Below, piece by piece: positions 24,963-33,011 of a DNA stretch of 40,731 nt. The DNA is taken from contig JAGQPF010000483.1 in the NCBI GenBank assembly GCA_020426845.1, positions 1 through 40,731 of the forward strand, in the 5' to 3' direction. Every line of letters begins with the position of its first letter. Position 1 is the stretch's first letter. The notes below the pieces were generated by a model that was not told the DNA's origin, searched no databases, and saw nothing but the letters and a program-made list of their open reading frames with translations. The position numbers and the translations under genes were made by a program. The stretch is from Planctomycetales bacterium. Its GTDB lineage: Bacteria; Planctomycetota; Planctomycetia; Pirellulales; Pirellulaceae.

Positions 24963-25946
24963 ATGAAAAGACAGCTTCCCTGCGCCAGCCTATTATTCTT
25001 GGCGGCCATTGCGATGATCGGTGTCCCGTGTGTCGCCGCCGACGTCAAGATCGTCCAGTCCGAGGGCAAGGCAACCGTCACGATCGACGGCAAATTGTTT
25101 ACTGAGTACGTCTTCACAGGACACTCCAAGCCGATTCTCTACCCGATTCTCGGCCCGCATCAGACGCCCATGACGCGCAACTATCCGATGCAGGAGGGCG
25201 TCGACAACGAGGCGAAGGATCATCCGCATCACAAGTCGCTGTGGTTCACCCACGATGACGTGAACAAGGTGCGTTTCTGGATGGAGTACCCAGGCGGCAA
25301 GGATCAGGCGCCCGGCAAGATCATCCAGCAGTCGATGAAGGTGGATGGCAACCGGATCGTCACGCAAAACAACTGGACCGCCAGCGATGGCAAGGTGGTC
25401 TGCACGGACGAGCGAGTGGTCTCGTTCGGCGCCAACGACGTTGGCCGATACATCGACTACCAAGTGACACTGAAAGCCAGCAACGGGCAGGTGGTGATCG
25501 GCGACACGAAAGAGGGGACGATGGGCATTCGCACCAATCCGCTCTTGCGACTGCAGGCCGACGAGAAACGCGGCAACCACACGGCCAAAGGACAAGCGGT
25601 CAACAGCGAGGGCGTTGAGGGCACGGCCATTTGGGGCAAGCGCGCCAAGTGGGTTGACTACTGGGCGCCCGTGGAAGGACACACCGTTGGCGTCGCGATC
25701 TTTGATCACCCCACCAATCCGCGGCATCCGACTTGGTGGCATGCTCGCGCCTACGGTCTTGTCGCCGCGAACCCGTTTGGGATCTCCGACTTTGAAAAGA
25801 AGCCGGAAGGCACCGGCAATATGACGCTGAAGCCGGGCGACGAGGTGACGTTCCGGTATCGTTTTCTGTTTCACGAGGGCGACGTGAAACAGGCCGACAT
25901 CCCCGCCCAGTACGACGCGTTCGCCGGAAAGTCGGCGAGCAAGTAA
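24963..25946 (+). CDS. DUF6807 (PmoA-like) secreted protein
   Basis: The 327-residue protein starts at ATG 24963 (MKRQLPCASLLFLAAIAMIG), a good signal peptide. An ATG at 24951 is a second choice. The frame upstream of these crosses the dispersed repeats and is not protein-like. The body fits the DUF6807 family, often named methane oxygenase PmoA in databases although it has no link to methane oxidation. Typical features are YVFTGHSKPILYPILGP, then the His-rich KDHPHHKSLWFTHDDVN (about 80-96), GTMGIRTNPLLR, VAIFDHPTNPRHPTWWHARA and YGLVAANPFGISDF near the C-terminus, ending in a beta-rich domain. The histidines may form a metal or substrate site. It lies between an oxidoreductase/DUF1080 fusion and a haem protein, which suggests a role in the same carbohydrate programme. 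Confidence 0.9.
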   Translation: MKRQLPCASLLFLAAIAMIGVPCVAADVKIVQSEGKATVTIDGKLFTEYVFTGHSKPILYPILGPHQTPMTRNYPMQEGVDNEAKDHPHHKSLWFTHDDVNKVRFWMEYPGGKDQAPGKIIQQSMKVDGNRIVTQNNWTASDGKVVCTDERVVSFGANDVGRYIDYQVTLKASNGQVVIGDTKEGTMGIRTNPLLRLQADEKRGNHTAKGQAVNSEGVEGTAIWGKRAKWVDYWAPVEGHTVGVAIFDHPTNPRHPTWWHARAYGLVAANPFGISDFEKKPEGTGNMTLKPGDEVTFRYRFLFHEGDVKQADIPAQYDAFAGKSASK

Positions 25947-26035
25947 CTGGTTCCATCTATTCGGAGGCGGCGCCAGCCCAAGCGGCGACCAGCCGGCTCA
26001 GCCAACGCTTTGACCTGAAGGGAGTGAGGATCTCC

Positions 26036-29000
26036 ATGCGGCGGTTCAATTGGACGATGCTGTTGTTCGGCATGGCGTTCTGCGGCAACCTTGCCGCCCA
26101 GGACCAGGCGTTAGAAGTGATCGAGGGCGTTCGCGGCGGACGCCACTGGGTGAACGAAAAGACGGCGCCGCCTAAGTCGCCCGCCGAGTCGATGGCGGCG
26201 ATGCAGATCGAACCCGGCCTGAAGCTGGAGCTGGTCGCAGCCGAGCCGCTCGTGCGCGATCCGGTGGCAATCGCATTCGACGATCACGGTCGAATGTTCG
26301 TCGTCGAATACACGGACTACCCAATTGGGCCCGAGCAGGGCGGCGATCCGCTTTCGAAGGTCGTGCTGTTGGAGGACACCAACCACGATGGCGTGATGGA
26401 TCGGCGTCATGTGTTCGCCGACAAGTTGAATTTCGCTCACAGTCTGATGCCGTATCGCGGCGGGCTGCTCGTTGGCGCGCAGACGCAGATTCTCTTTCTG
26501 CAGGACACCAACGGAGACCACGTCGCTGACGTGAGGCAGGTGCTCTATGACGGGTTCACGCCGGCGCATCCGCAGATGCAGATCGGCAACCCGCGCTGGG
26601 GGATGGATAACTGGGTTCATCTGAACTACGGCCCCGGCTCCATCACCGGAGGCGGCGTCGACAAACCCGTCGCGATGCCCCGCAAGGATTTTCGCTTCGA
26701 TCCCCGCAACGGAAAATTCGAACCGGATAGCGGGATGGGGCAGTTCGGCAACACGGTGGACAGGCGAGGGCATCGCTATTATTGCTCGAACCGCAATCCG
26801 ATCATGACGACGCTCATGCAGCCCACGACGTTGGAACGAAATCCGTATTTCGTCGCCGGGCTGGGTTCTTATGACGTCGGCAAATCGGGCGAGGACACGC
26901 GGGTCTATCCATTGGTGGAGATGAAGAGCAACTATCTCTCGCACGCGGGGACGCACACTTCCGCCTGCGGCGTCACGGCCTACAACGGCGATTGGCTCGG
27001 ACCCGCCTATGCCAATAGCGTGTTTGTCTGTGAGCCGATCGGGCATCTCGTCACGCACTCGATCGTCGAGCCGCATGGTTTGCGGTTGGAAGCGCGGCGT
27101 GCACGGGACAAGGCCGACTTCATCGCGTCCACCGACACGTGGTTCCGGCCCGCGAGCCTCGCCACTGGACCGGACGGCGCCTTGTACTTGGCCGACATGT
27201 ACCGGCTATGGGTCGAGCATCCCAAATTCCTGCCGCCCGAGATCGCGGAGAAGCTCGATTGGCGGGCCGGCGAGGATCGCGGCCGCATCTACCGGATTCG
27301 TCCCGCAGGCGATGCGCAGCCGCGGCCCTTCCAAGCACCGGGCACCGTGGCCGAGACGGCGGCGTTGCTATCGAGCGAGAACGGTTGGCGCCAATTCCTC
27401 GGGCAGCGATTGTTGGTGGAGCAGCAGGCGACGGAGGCGGAGGACACGCTGCGCGAATTGCTTCAGAAGGACAAGCTCCCGTCAGCTCGCCAGCATGCGT
27501 TGTGGACGCTCGAGGGCATCGGCCGGCTCCGCTCGGCGGATGTGCTCGCCGCCATTGCCGATGACGACGCGATCGTGCGACGGGATGCCGCGTTGTTGGC
27601 GGAGCGGTACATCGATCTGGTTGATGTGCTGCATGCATTATTGACGGCTTCAAGCGATGAGGACGCTCGAGTGCGATTTCAAGTGGCATTGTCGCTGGGC
27701 GCCACGGAGTCCGCCAGCGCGACCCCTGTGCTGGCCCGCTTGGCGGCGCGCGACGGCGAAGATGATTGGTTCTCTCGTGGATTGTTGACGTCGCTGAAGG
27801 ATCGTGCGGCGGATGTGGCCGTCGAGTTGCTCGAGACGCCAACATTCATGGAGCAAGGCACGGCCGAGAAGGCGACTTTGCTGACCCGACTCGCTTCGAT
27901 CGTCGGCGCCAAGGGGGACCTGGGCGAAATGTCGCGTTTGTTCACTGCCATTGGCGTCGGCAAAGTCGAGAACGCATGGTGGCGCGCGGCCCTGATCACC
28001 GGCCTTGGCCAAGGGCTGCCCCGGCATCGCGGTCAGCTCGGCCGCACAAGCCTCGCCGGTGTGCTTGGCAAGCCGCCCGAGGGCCTAGCCGGGGTCGACG
28101 GCGTCAAACGGTTTCTCCAGACGAGCCAGCAGACGGCACTGAATGCGAAGCGGACCGTGCCGGATCGCGTCGCTGCCATCGGCCTGCTTGGGTATCAGCC
28201 TCCCGCGGAATCATTGCGGACGCTCGACGAACTGCTGGCCAGTGGCAATCCCGTCGCAGTTCAACAGGCGGCGATTGGCGCACTCGGGTCAACCAGCTCG
28301 CCGCAAGCGGCTGACGTCATTCTTCAGCGTTGGGCTGAGCTGGGCCCGCAGGTGCGCGGTTCGGCGCTTGAGATTTTGTTGCGACGCACCGAGTCGATCA
28401 AAAAGATGTTGCAGGCGATGGAGGGCGAGCGGATGCAGCCAGCCGCGCTGAGCGTGGACCAACGCGTGCGACTTTTGAAGCACAGCGACCAGGAGATTCT
28501 GGCGAGCGCGTCCAAGTTGTTCGGCGGAGCCGTTTCGTCGAATCGCCAACAGGTCGCCGAGAAGTATCGGGATGCGCTGACACTCGAGTGCTCCGGCGAC
28601 CGGGGGGCGAAGGTGTTTCAACGGATCTGCGCCAAGTGCCACCGGCTGAACGGCCAGGGCCACCAACTCGGTCCCGACCTCAGTGATGTCAGGAACCGGT
28701 CACATCTGGCGCTGCTTTACGACATTCTGGATCCCAACTCCAAGGTGGAGCCCCGATTTACCGCCTACGCGGTGCGCACCGTCGATGGCGAGGTGTTTAG
28801 CGGACTGATTGTCACCGAGACTCCCGACGCCGTTGTGCTCGGCATGGGGGAGGGCAAGGAACAGACAATCGGACGCTCGGAGATCGAGCAGATCCGAGCC
28901 AGCAACGTGTCTCTCATGCCCGAAGGCGTGGAGAAGGACATCACCATCCAAGAGATGGCTGACTTGCTGGAGTACCTCAAGCCACGACCGAAGTCGGATG

Positions 29001-29038
29001 AAAAGAGCGGCGGTCAGGCCGAGGGCGGCGGGAAGTAG
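26036..29038 (+). CDS. PVC-type haem protein: N-terminal propeller, HEAT repeats, CxxCH domain
   Basis: I chose ATG 26036 (1000 residues), which has GAGGA five bases upstream. An in-frame GTG at 26024 lacks such a site. A signal peptide (FNWTMLLFGMAFCGNLAAQ) is followed by the membrane-bound-dehydrogenase-type propeller, about 50-430 (PGLKLELVAAEPLVRDPVAI, DDHGRMFVVEYTDYP, GPDGALYLADMYRLWVEHP). Alpha-helical HEAT-like repeats cover about 430-760. The C-terminal PVC haem domain (about 855-990) has CAKCH at 865-869 (CAKCHRLNGQGHQLGPDLSD) and the usual SLMPEG, with likely axial ligand M961. The family is thought to pass electrons from a periplasmic dehydrogenase reaction; the substrate is unknown. 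It is 36 bases ahead of the phosphatase gene. Confidence 0.95.
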   Translation: MRRFNWTMLLFGMAFCGNLAAQDQALEVIEGVRGGRHWVNEKTAPPKSPAESMAAMQIEPGLKLELVAAEPLVRDPVAIAFDDHGRMFVVEYTDYPIGPEQGGDPLSKVVLLEDTNHDGVMDRRHVFADKLNFAHSLMPYRGGLLVGAQTQILFLQDTNGDHVADVRQVLYDGFTPAHPQMQIGNPRWGMDNWVHLNYGPGSITGGGVDKPVAMPRKDFRFDPRNGKFEPDSGMGQFGNTVDRRGHRYYCSNRNPIMTTLMQPTTLERNPYFVAGLGSYDVGKSGEDTRVYPLVEMKSNYLSHAGTHTSACGVTAYNGDWLGPAYANSVFVCEPIGHLVTHSIVEPHGLRLEARRARDKADFIASTDTWFRPASLATGPDGALYLADMYRLWVEHPKFLPPEIAEKLDWRAGEDRGRIYRIRPAGDAQPRPFQAPGTVAETAALLSSENGWRQFLGQRLLVEQQATEAEDTLRELLQKDKLPSARQHALWTLEGIGRLRSADVLAAIADDDAIVRRDAALLAERYIDLVDVLHALLTASSDEDARVRFQVALSLGATESASATPVLARLAARDGEDDWFSRGLLTSLKDRAADVAVELLETPTFMEQGTAEKATLLTRLASIVGAKGDLGEMSRLFTAIGVGKVENAWWRAALITGLGQGLPRHRGQLGRTSLAGVLGKPPEGLAGVDGVKRFLQTSQQTALNAKRTVPDRVAAIGLLGYQPPAESLRTLDELLASGNPVAVQQAAIGALGSTSSPQAADVILQRWAELGPQVRGSALEILLRRTESIKKMLQAMEGERMQPAALSVDQRVRLLKHSDQEILASASKLFGGAVSSNRQQVAEKYRDALTLECSGDRGAKVFQRICAKCHRLNGQGHQLGPDLSDVRNRSHLALLYDILDPNSKVEPRFTAYAVRTVDGEVFSGLIVTETPDAVVLGMGEGKEQTIGRSEIEQIRASNVSLMPEGVEKDITIQEMADLLEYLKPRPKSDEKSGGQAEGGGK

Positions 29039-29074
29039 TTAGCATCGTCCGATCCACCTTGCGAGTCACGTGCC

Positions 29075-29761
29075 GTGCGTGTTCCCGAGGCCTTTGCATT
29101 TTCATTGCTGGCCTTGGCGCTCGGCGCTCAGGCACTACAGGGCGGCTGGTTCATGTGGCTCGGTTGGCCTGCCGTTTCGCTTGCCCTGGTGGCGGTTGCG
29201 TACGCGCTGGGCGATGCGCGGCTGTTCGGAAAACTGCCCAATGGTCGTCGCCGCCCAATTGCCGCTTTGGCGCTGTTCCCGTATCTGTTGTTTGCCCGAG
29301 TTGTCTGGGAGATGTGGGCATGCTGCTCCCGAGAGTGTCCCTGCCACGAGGTGAACAGCCAATTGTGGTTGGCGCGACGACTGCGAACAAGGGAGTGTCC
29401 TGCAAACGTCACCGTGTTTTGCGATCTGACGTGCGAGTTGGGTGATCCTTCGACACAGCGAGATACGGCCGGATATCGTTGTTTTCCGATTCTGGACGGA
29501 GGTGTGCGTCCTGCAGCGGAGCTCGTTGAGCTGGTCCGCTCGCTTGAAGTCCCAGCGGGGCAACGTGTTCTGATTCACTGTGCCAACGGGCACGGCCGGA
29601 CAGGCATGGTGGCGGCGATCTGGCTTGTTGCCAATCAACTCGCCCGCGACGCTGAAGAGGCGGTCGCTTTGCTCCGCGCAGCTCGGCCCGGCGTCTCGTT
29701 GCGGACGTCGCAACGCGAAGCGGTTGACGAAGCGATCCGCCTGCTACGAGATGACCGCTAA
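29075..29761 (+). CDS. Membrane-anchored dual-specificity/tyrosine phosphatase
   Basis: The 228-residue protein starts at GTG 29075, 36 bases after the haem protein. The first 80 residues form about three hydrophobic segments (AFAFSLLALALGAQAL, LGWPAVSLALVAVAYALG, PIAALALFPYLLFARVVW). A soluble phosphatase domain follows. The catalytic loop HCANGHGRTG (H168, C169, R175) is a complete Cx5R signature of protein tyrosine phosphatases. PILDG, about 30 residues earlier, may supply the general-acid Asp. Small bacterial enzymes of this type dephosphorylate proteins or phospholipids. The membrane segments and loop resemble phosphatidylglycerophosphate-phosphatase-type or DSP-like proteins, so lipid phosphate is a real alternative. 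Whether the active site faces the cytoplasm cannot be told from the sequence. Confidence 0.87.
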   Translation: MRVPEAFAFSLLALALGAQALQGGWFMWLGWPAVSLALVAVAYALGDARLFGKLPNGRRRPIAALALFPYLLFARVVWEMWACCSRECPCHEVNSQLWLARRLRTRECPANVTVFCDLTCELGDPSTQRDTAGYRCFPILDGGVRPAAELVELVRSLEVPAGQRVLIHCANGHGRTGMVAAIWLVANQLARDAEEAVALLRAARPGVSLRTSQREAVDEAIRLLRDDR

Positions 29762-29825
29762 CGTTGTCGATCCTGACTGACTTGTTGAACGTCCGCTCAC
29801 GCCAAGCGACCTTGAAGGGACAACT

Positions 29826-31262
29826 ATGTCTAACGCCCCCAATCTGCTCCTCATTATCGCCGATGGCATGCAGGCCGAGACCGTGGAGGACGGCCATGTC
29901 TGCCAAACTCCCGCACTCGATCAACTACGTCGACGCGGCCTGAATTTTACGAACGCCCATACGACGAGCCCCACGTGCTCTCCGGCCAGGGCAAGCTTGA
30001 TGACGGGGTTGATGCCACATAATCATGGCGTGCTCGAAATTGAGCACGCTCATGACGACGACCAATTTGTGTTGCGAACCGCGCATCCGCACTTCGCGCA
30101 ACGACTCGCCGCAGCCGGCTATCGCACCGCGTATTTTGGAAAGTGGCACATCGAGCCAACGCACGATGTCGCTCGTTTCGGCTGGCAGGAGGGCGTGGTC
30201 AAGGGCGCGGAGCACGTCGCGGGTTTGGGAAGGGGGGATGACGGGCCGTCGCTTTACGAATTGGATCCGTCGTTGACCGGTTACATCGAGGGGCGCAAAG
30301 GATACCGGCGGCTGCTCCACTGGGGCGTTACGGACACGCCGATCGAGGATCGCTATCCGGGCCTGACCGTCGTGGACGCACTGCGTTTTCTCGAGTCCGT
30401 GGAAGACGGCCCTTCGCCGTGGTGCTGCTGCGTGAGCTTTTCCGAACCCAACGAGGCGTTGGTCGTCGGACGCGAGGCGTGGCAGCGGTACGACATCGAG
30501 TCATTGCCATTGCCCGCCAATTTCCGCGATGACATGACGGGGCGTCCGAACATTTATCGCCGCGAGCAAGAGATTGGCGCCAACATCGACGAAGCTCATT
30601 GGCGCGCTGCGCGAGGCTGTTACTTCGGACGCATCACGGAGGTTGACGAGTTGTGCGGGCGGATGCTCGACGCGCTCGAGCGTCAAGGCAAGCTCGACCA
30701 GACAGTGGTCGTGTTTCTTTCCGACCACGGCCGGTATGTCGGAGCTCATGGTTTTGACGCCCACAACTTCGGCGGCTTCGAAGAGATCTACCGCATCCCC
30801 TTGATCATCGCCGGCCCGGGAGTGGCGGTCGGCGAAACGCCAGCGGCCGTGAGCATCGCCGATTTGGCGCCGACGCTATGCGAATTGGGTGGGGCCACGC
30901 TGACAACGACGGATTCGAGATCCCTCGTTCGCCTTTTGCAGGGCCCCGGTGGCGTGGACGAATTTCGCACCGGCTACGCGGAGTACCACGGGACGCGATT
31001 TCCGCTGATGCAACGCGTGCTTTGGCAGGATGGCTGGAAGCTGGTCTTTAACGGTTTCGACTACGACGAGCTCTATCATCTCGAAGCGGACCCCGCCGAG
31101 TTGCATAACCTCGCCGACTTGCCGGAGCATCGTGAACGGCTGGAGCGAATGATGGCGGAGATCTGGCGCAAGGTTCGGGACACCGGGGATCGCACGATTC
31201 ACCAGTCGCACTATTTTTCCTTGAGATTCGCTTGCGTGGGCCCCGACGCGGCGGACAATTGA
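29826..31262 (+). CDS. Sulfatase (S1 family), without signal peptide
   Basis: The 478-residue protein starts at ATG 29826, with AAGGGA six bases upstream, so the start is well supported. The active-site signature TCSPARASLMTG has C51 as the residue converted to formylglycine (C-x-P-x-R). NLLLIIADGM supplies a metal-binding Asp (D13), but the usual second Asp is Gly, as Q or another residue replaces it in some choline-sulfatase-like enzymes. YRTAYFGKWHIE and SDHGRYVGAHGF are the other family landmarks. No signal peptide or Tat motif is present, so it probably works in the cytoplasm, unlike most of its neighbours. It would hydrolyse a sulfate ester; the substrate is unknown. It lies 64 bases after the phosphatase gene and may share a transcript with it. 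Confidence 0.93.
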   Translation: MSNAPNLLLIIADGMQAETVEDGHVCQTPALDQLRRRGLNFTNAHTTSPTCSPARASLMTGLMPHNHGVLEIEHAHDDDQFVLRTAHPHFAQRLAAAGYRTAYFGKWHIEPTHDVARFGWQEGVVKGAEHVAGLGRGDDGPSLYELDPSLTGYIEGRKGYRRLLHWGVTDTPIEDRYPGLTVVDALRFLESVEDGPSPWCCCVSFSEPNEALVVGREAWQRYDIESLPLPANFRDDMTGRPNIYRREQEIGANIDEAHWRAARGCYFGRITEVDELCGRMLDALERQGKLDQTVVVFLSDHGRYVGAHGFDAHNFGGFEEIYRIPLIIAGPGVAVGETPAAVSIADLAPTLCELGGATLTTTDSRSLVRLLQGPGGVDEFRTGYAEYHGTRFPLMQRVLWQDGWKLVFNGFDYDELYHLEADPAELHNLADLPEHRERLERMMAEIWRKVRDTGDRTIHQSHYFSLRFACVGPDAADN

Positions 31263-31270
31263 CGTCGGCG

Positions 31271-31330
31271 GACAGATTCTGCGTACGATGGACAGATTCT
31301 GCGTACGACGGACAGATTCTGCGTACGACG
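31271..31330 (+). repeat. Three tandem 20-base repeats
   Basis: The unit GACAGATTCTGCGTACGACG is repeated three times without gap (31271, 31291, 31311); the first copy differs by one base. It starts just after the sulfatase stop and runs into the hairpin at 31327. Confidence 0.95.
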
Positions 31331-31345
31331 GACTTCTAGTCCGTC
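31327..31345. repeat. Perfect hairpin GACGGACT-TCT-AGTCCGTC
   Basis: An eight-base stem with a three-base loop, its first arm overlapping the last four bases of the tandem repeat. It could stop or stabilise the sulfatase transcript, but no T-run follows, so I do not call it an intrinsic terminator. Confidence 0.75.
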
Positions 31346-31394
31346 AAACGGGGCGATATTTCCCGCTTCAACTCCATCCACCACAGGCCTTGTT

Positions 31395-32921
31395 ATGCAC
31401 GAGTCAACATCGCGTCGCCGGTTCCTGGCGTGCTCCACTTCGTCGTTGGCGCTGGCAGGTGGCTTCGAGTTCTTGTCACGGCTGCCGCGAGTGTCGGCCG
31501 AGGAAGCACGACAGGCCGGAAACTTGGCCCCGCTCCATCGCGACCTGGAGCCGCTCGTGCGATTGATTGAGGACACGTCGCGAGAGCAGCTTCTGGAGCG
31601 AGTTGCCGAACGCATTCGATCCGGAGCTTCGTATCGGGAAGTGCTTGGCGCGTTGTTGCTGGCCGGTGTGCGAAACGTGCAGCCGCGGCCAGCGGTTGGC
31701 TTCAAGTTTCACTGTGTGCTGGTCGTCAACTCGTGTCATTTGGCAAGTTTGAACGGACCGGATAGCGACCGCTGGCTGCCCATTTTCTGGGCGCTCGACT
31801 ACTTCAAGTCGTCCCAGGCCGACGAGGTTCGCCGGGGCGGTTGGCGAATGGCGCCGGTCCAAGAGTCGAAGGTGCCCGACGCGGCCCGCGCCGCGCCGAT
31901 GTTTGTCGAGGCGATGGAGACCTGGGATGAGGAGAAGGCCGATGTCGCAACGGCCGGACTGGTGAGAACGGCGGGCGCCAATCAGGTGTTTGAGCTGTTC
32001 GCGCGGTATGCGGCTCGCGATTTCCGCTCCATCGGCCACAAGGCCATCTACTTGGCCAACGCGTGGCGCACGTTGCAGGTGATCGGCTGGGAGCTCGCCG
32101 AGCCGGTGATGCGATCACTGGCGTTTGCGTTGTTGAATCACAATGACGAGCCGAACCCCGCCAACAGTGACTTAGCTCCCGATCGAGACTGGCGCCAGCA
32201 TGAATCGCGGTTGGAGAAGTTTCCCGAGAACTGGCTCAGCGGGCGCGCGGATGAAGGCGTGGCGAAGGCTTTGCTCGAAGCCTTCCGCAAAGAAGGCGCC
32301 AGCGCGGCCGCGGAGCTGGCCGTCGAGTCGCTGGCCGGCGGCGCGGGACCCCAGTCGATTTGGGATGGGGTGTTCGTCGGCGCCGGCGAGCTGCTGATGC
32401 GACAGCCAGGCATCATTGGCCTGCATGGGCTCACCACGGCAAACGCCATGCGATTTCTCTGGGAGCACGCCTCGGACGATGCGACGCGCCGCCGCTTGCT
32501 GCTGCAGGCGTGCGCGTTCAATCCGATGTTTCGCGAGTCGGCAAAGTCTCGCGGCGCCTTGAGCGATACGACGATAGATGCTCTGCAAGCAGTCTCCCCC
32601 GACGGCGCCGGTGACACCGCCATTGAAGAGATTCTGGCGGATGTCACGCACAACAAGTCGCGAGCCGCCGGCAAGGTGAGGGGGTTCCTGGAGTCGGGCG
32701 GCGACGCGCATACACTGATCCAGGCTGCCCGGCGAGTGCTGTTTCTCAAGGGCAGCGACGCCCACGACTACAAGTTCGCCTCGGCCGTGCTGGAGGATTA
32801 CCAGCATGTGAGCTCTCCATGGCGCGAGCAGTTTTTTGCCACGGCCGTCTTTAACTTGAAGGGCAGCGGGCATCCCGACAGCGGGCTGCTGGGAAGAACG
32901 AAGGCAGCCTTGAATGGATAG
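31395..32921 (+). CDS. Tat-exported helical protein of unknown function
   Basis: The 508-residue protein starts at ATG 31395, with AGG about eight bases upstream. It has a Tat signal: STSRRRFLACSTSSLALAGG. The mature part is helical and shows no family I can name. It has well-formed conserved-looking motifs: GVRNVQPRPAVGFKFHCVLV, VVNSCHLASL (H106 and H115), DRWLPIFWALDYFK, GHKAIYLANAWRTLQ (H215), IIGLHGLTTANAMRF (H344) and DAHDYKFASAVLEDY (H457). The H106/H115 pair and the GHxAI and H-x-[FY]-K motifs match the protein at 1176-2129. This suggests a metal-dependent or cofactor-bound enzyme folded before export. Gene order (after a sulfatase, before a DUF1592-type/DUF1552 pair) suggests an accessory role in the same catabolic region, unproven. 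Confidence 0.82.
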   Translation: MHESTSRRRFLACSTSSLALAGGFEFLSRLPRVSAEEARQAGNLAPLHRDLEPLVRLIEDTSREQLLERVAERIRSGASYREVLGALLLAGVRNVQPRPAVGFKFHCVLVVNSCHLASLNGPDSDRWLPIFWALDYFKSSQADEVRRGGWRMAPVQESKVPDAARAAPMFVEAMETWDEEKADVATAGLVRTAGANQVFELFARYAARDFRSIGHKAIYLANAWRTLQVIGWELAEPVMRSLAFALLNHNDEPNPANSDLAPDRDWRQHESRLEKFPENWLSGRADEGVAKALLEAFRKEGASAAAELAVESLAGGAGPQSIWDGVFVGAGELLMRQPGIIGLHGLTTANAMRFLWEHASDDATRRRLLLQACAFNPMFRESAKSRGALSDTTIDALQAVSPDGAGDTAIEEILADVTHNKSRAAGKVRGFLESGGDAHTLIQAARRVLFLKGSDAHDYKFASAVLEDYQHVSSPWREQFFATAVFNLKGSGHPDSGLLGRTKAALNG

Positions 32922-33011
32922 ACAAGGACCTGGCGGCCCACTACTCTGGACCGGTGCCGCCGGAATTGCGAAGCAGCGGCGAATGGGCCCTTATGCCGTA
33001 GTCTTCCACAC

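Noticed and set aside
31271-31330. CRISPR array
   Set aside because: The three 20-base units are contiguous, with no variable spacers and no nearby cas gene. It is a plain tandem repeat.
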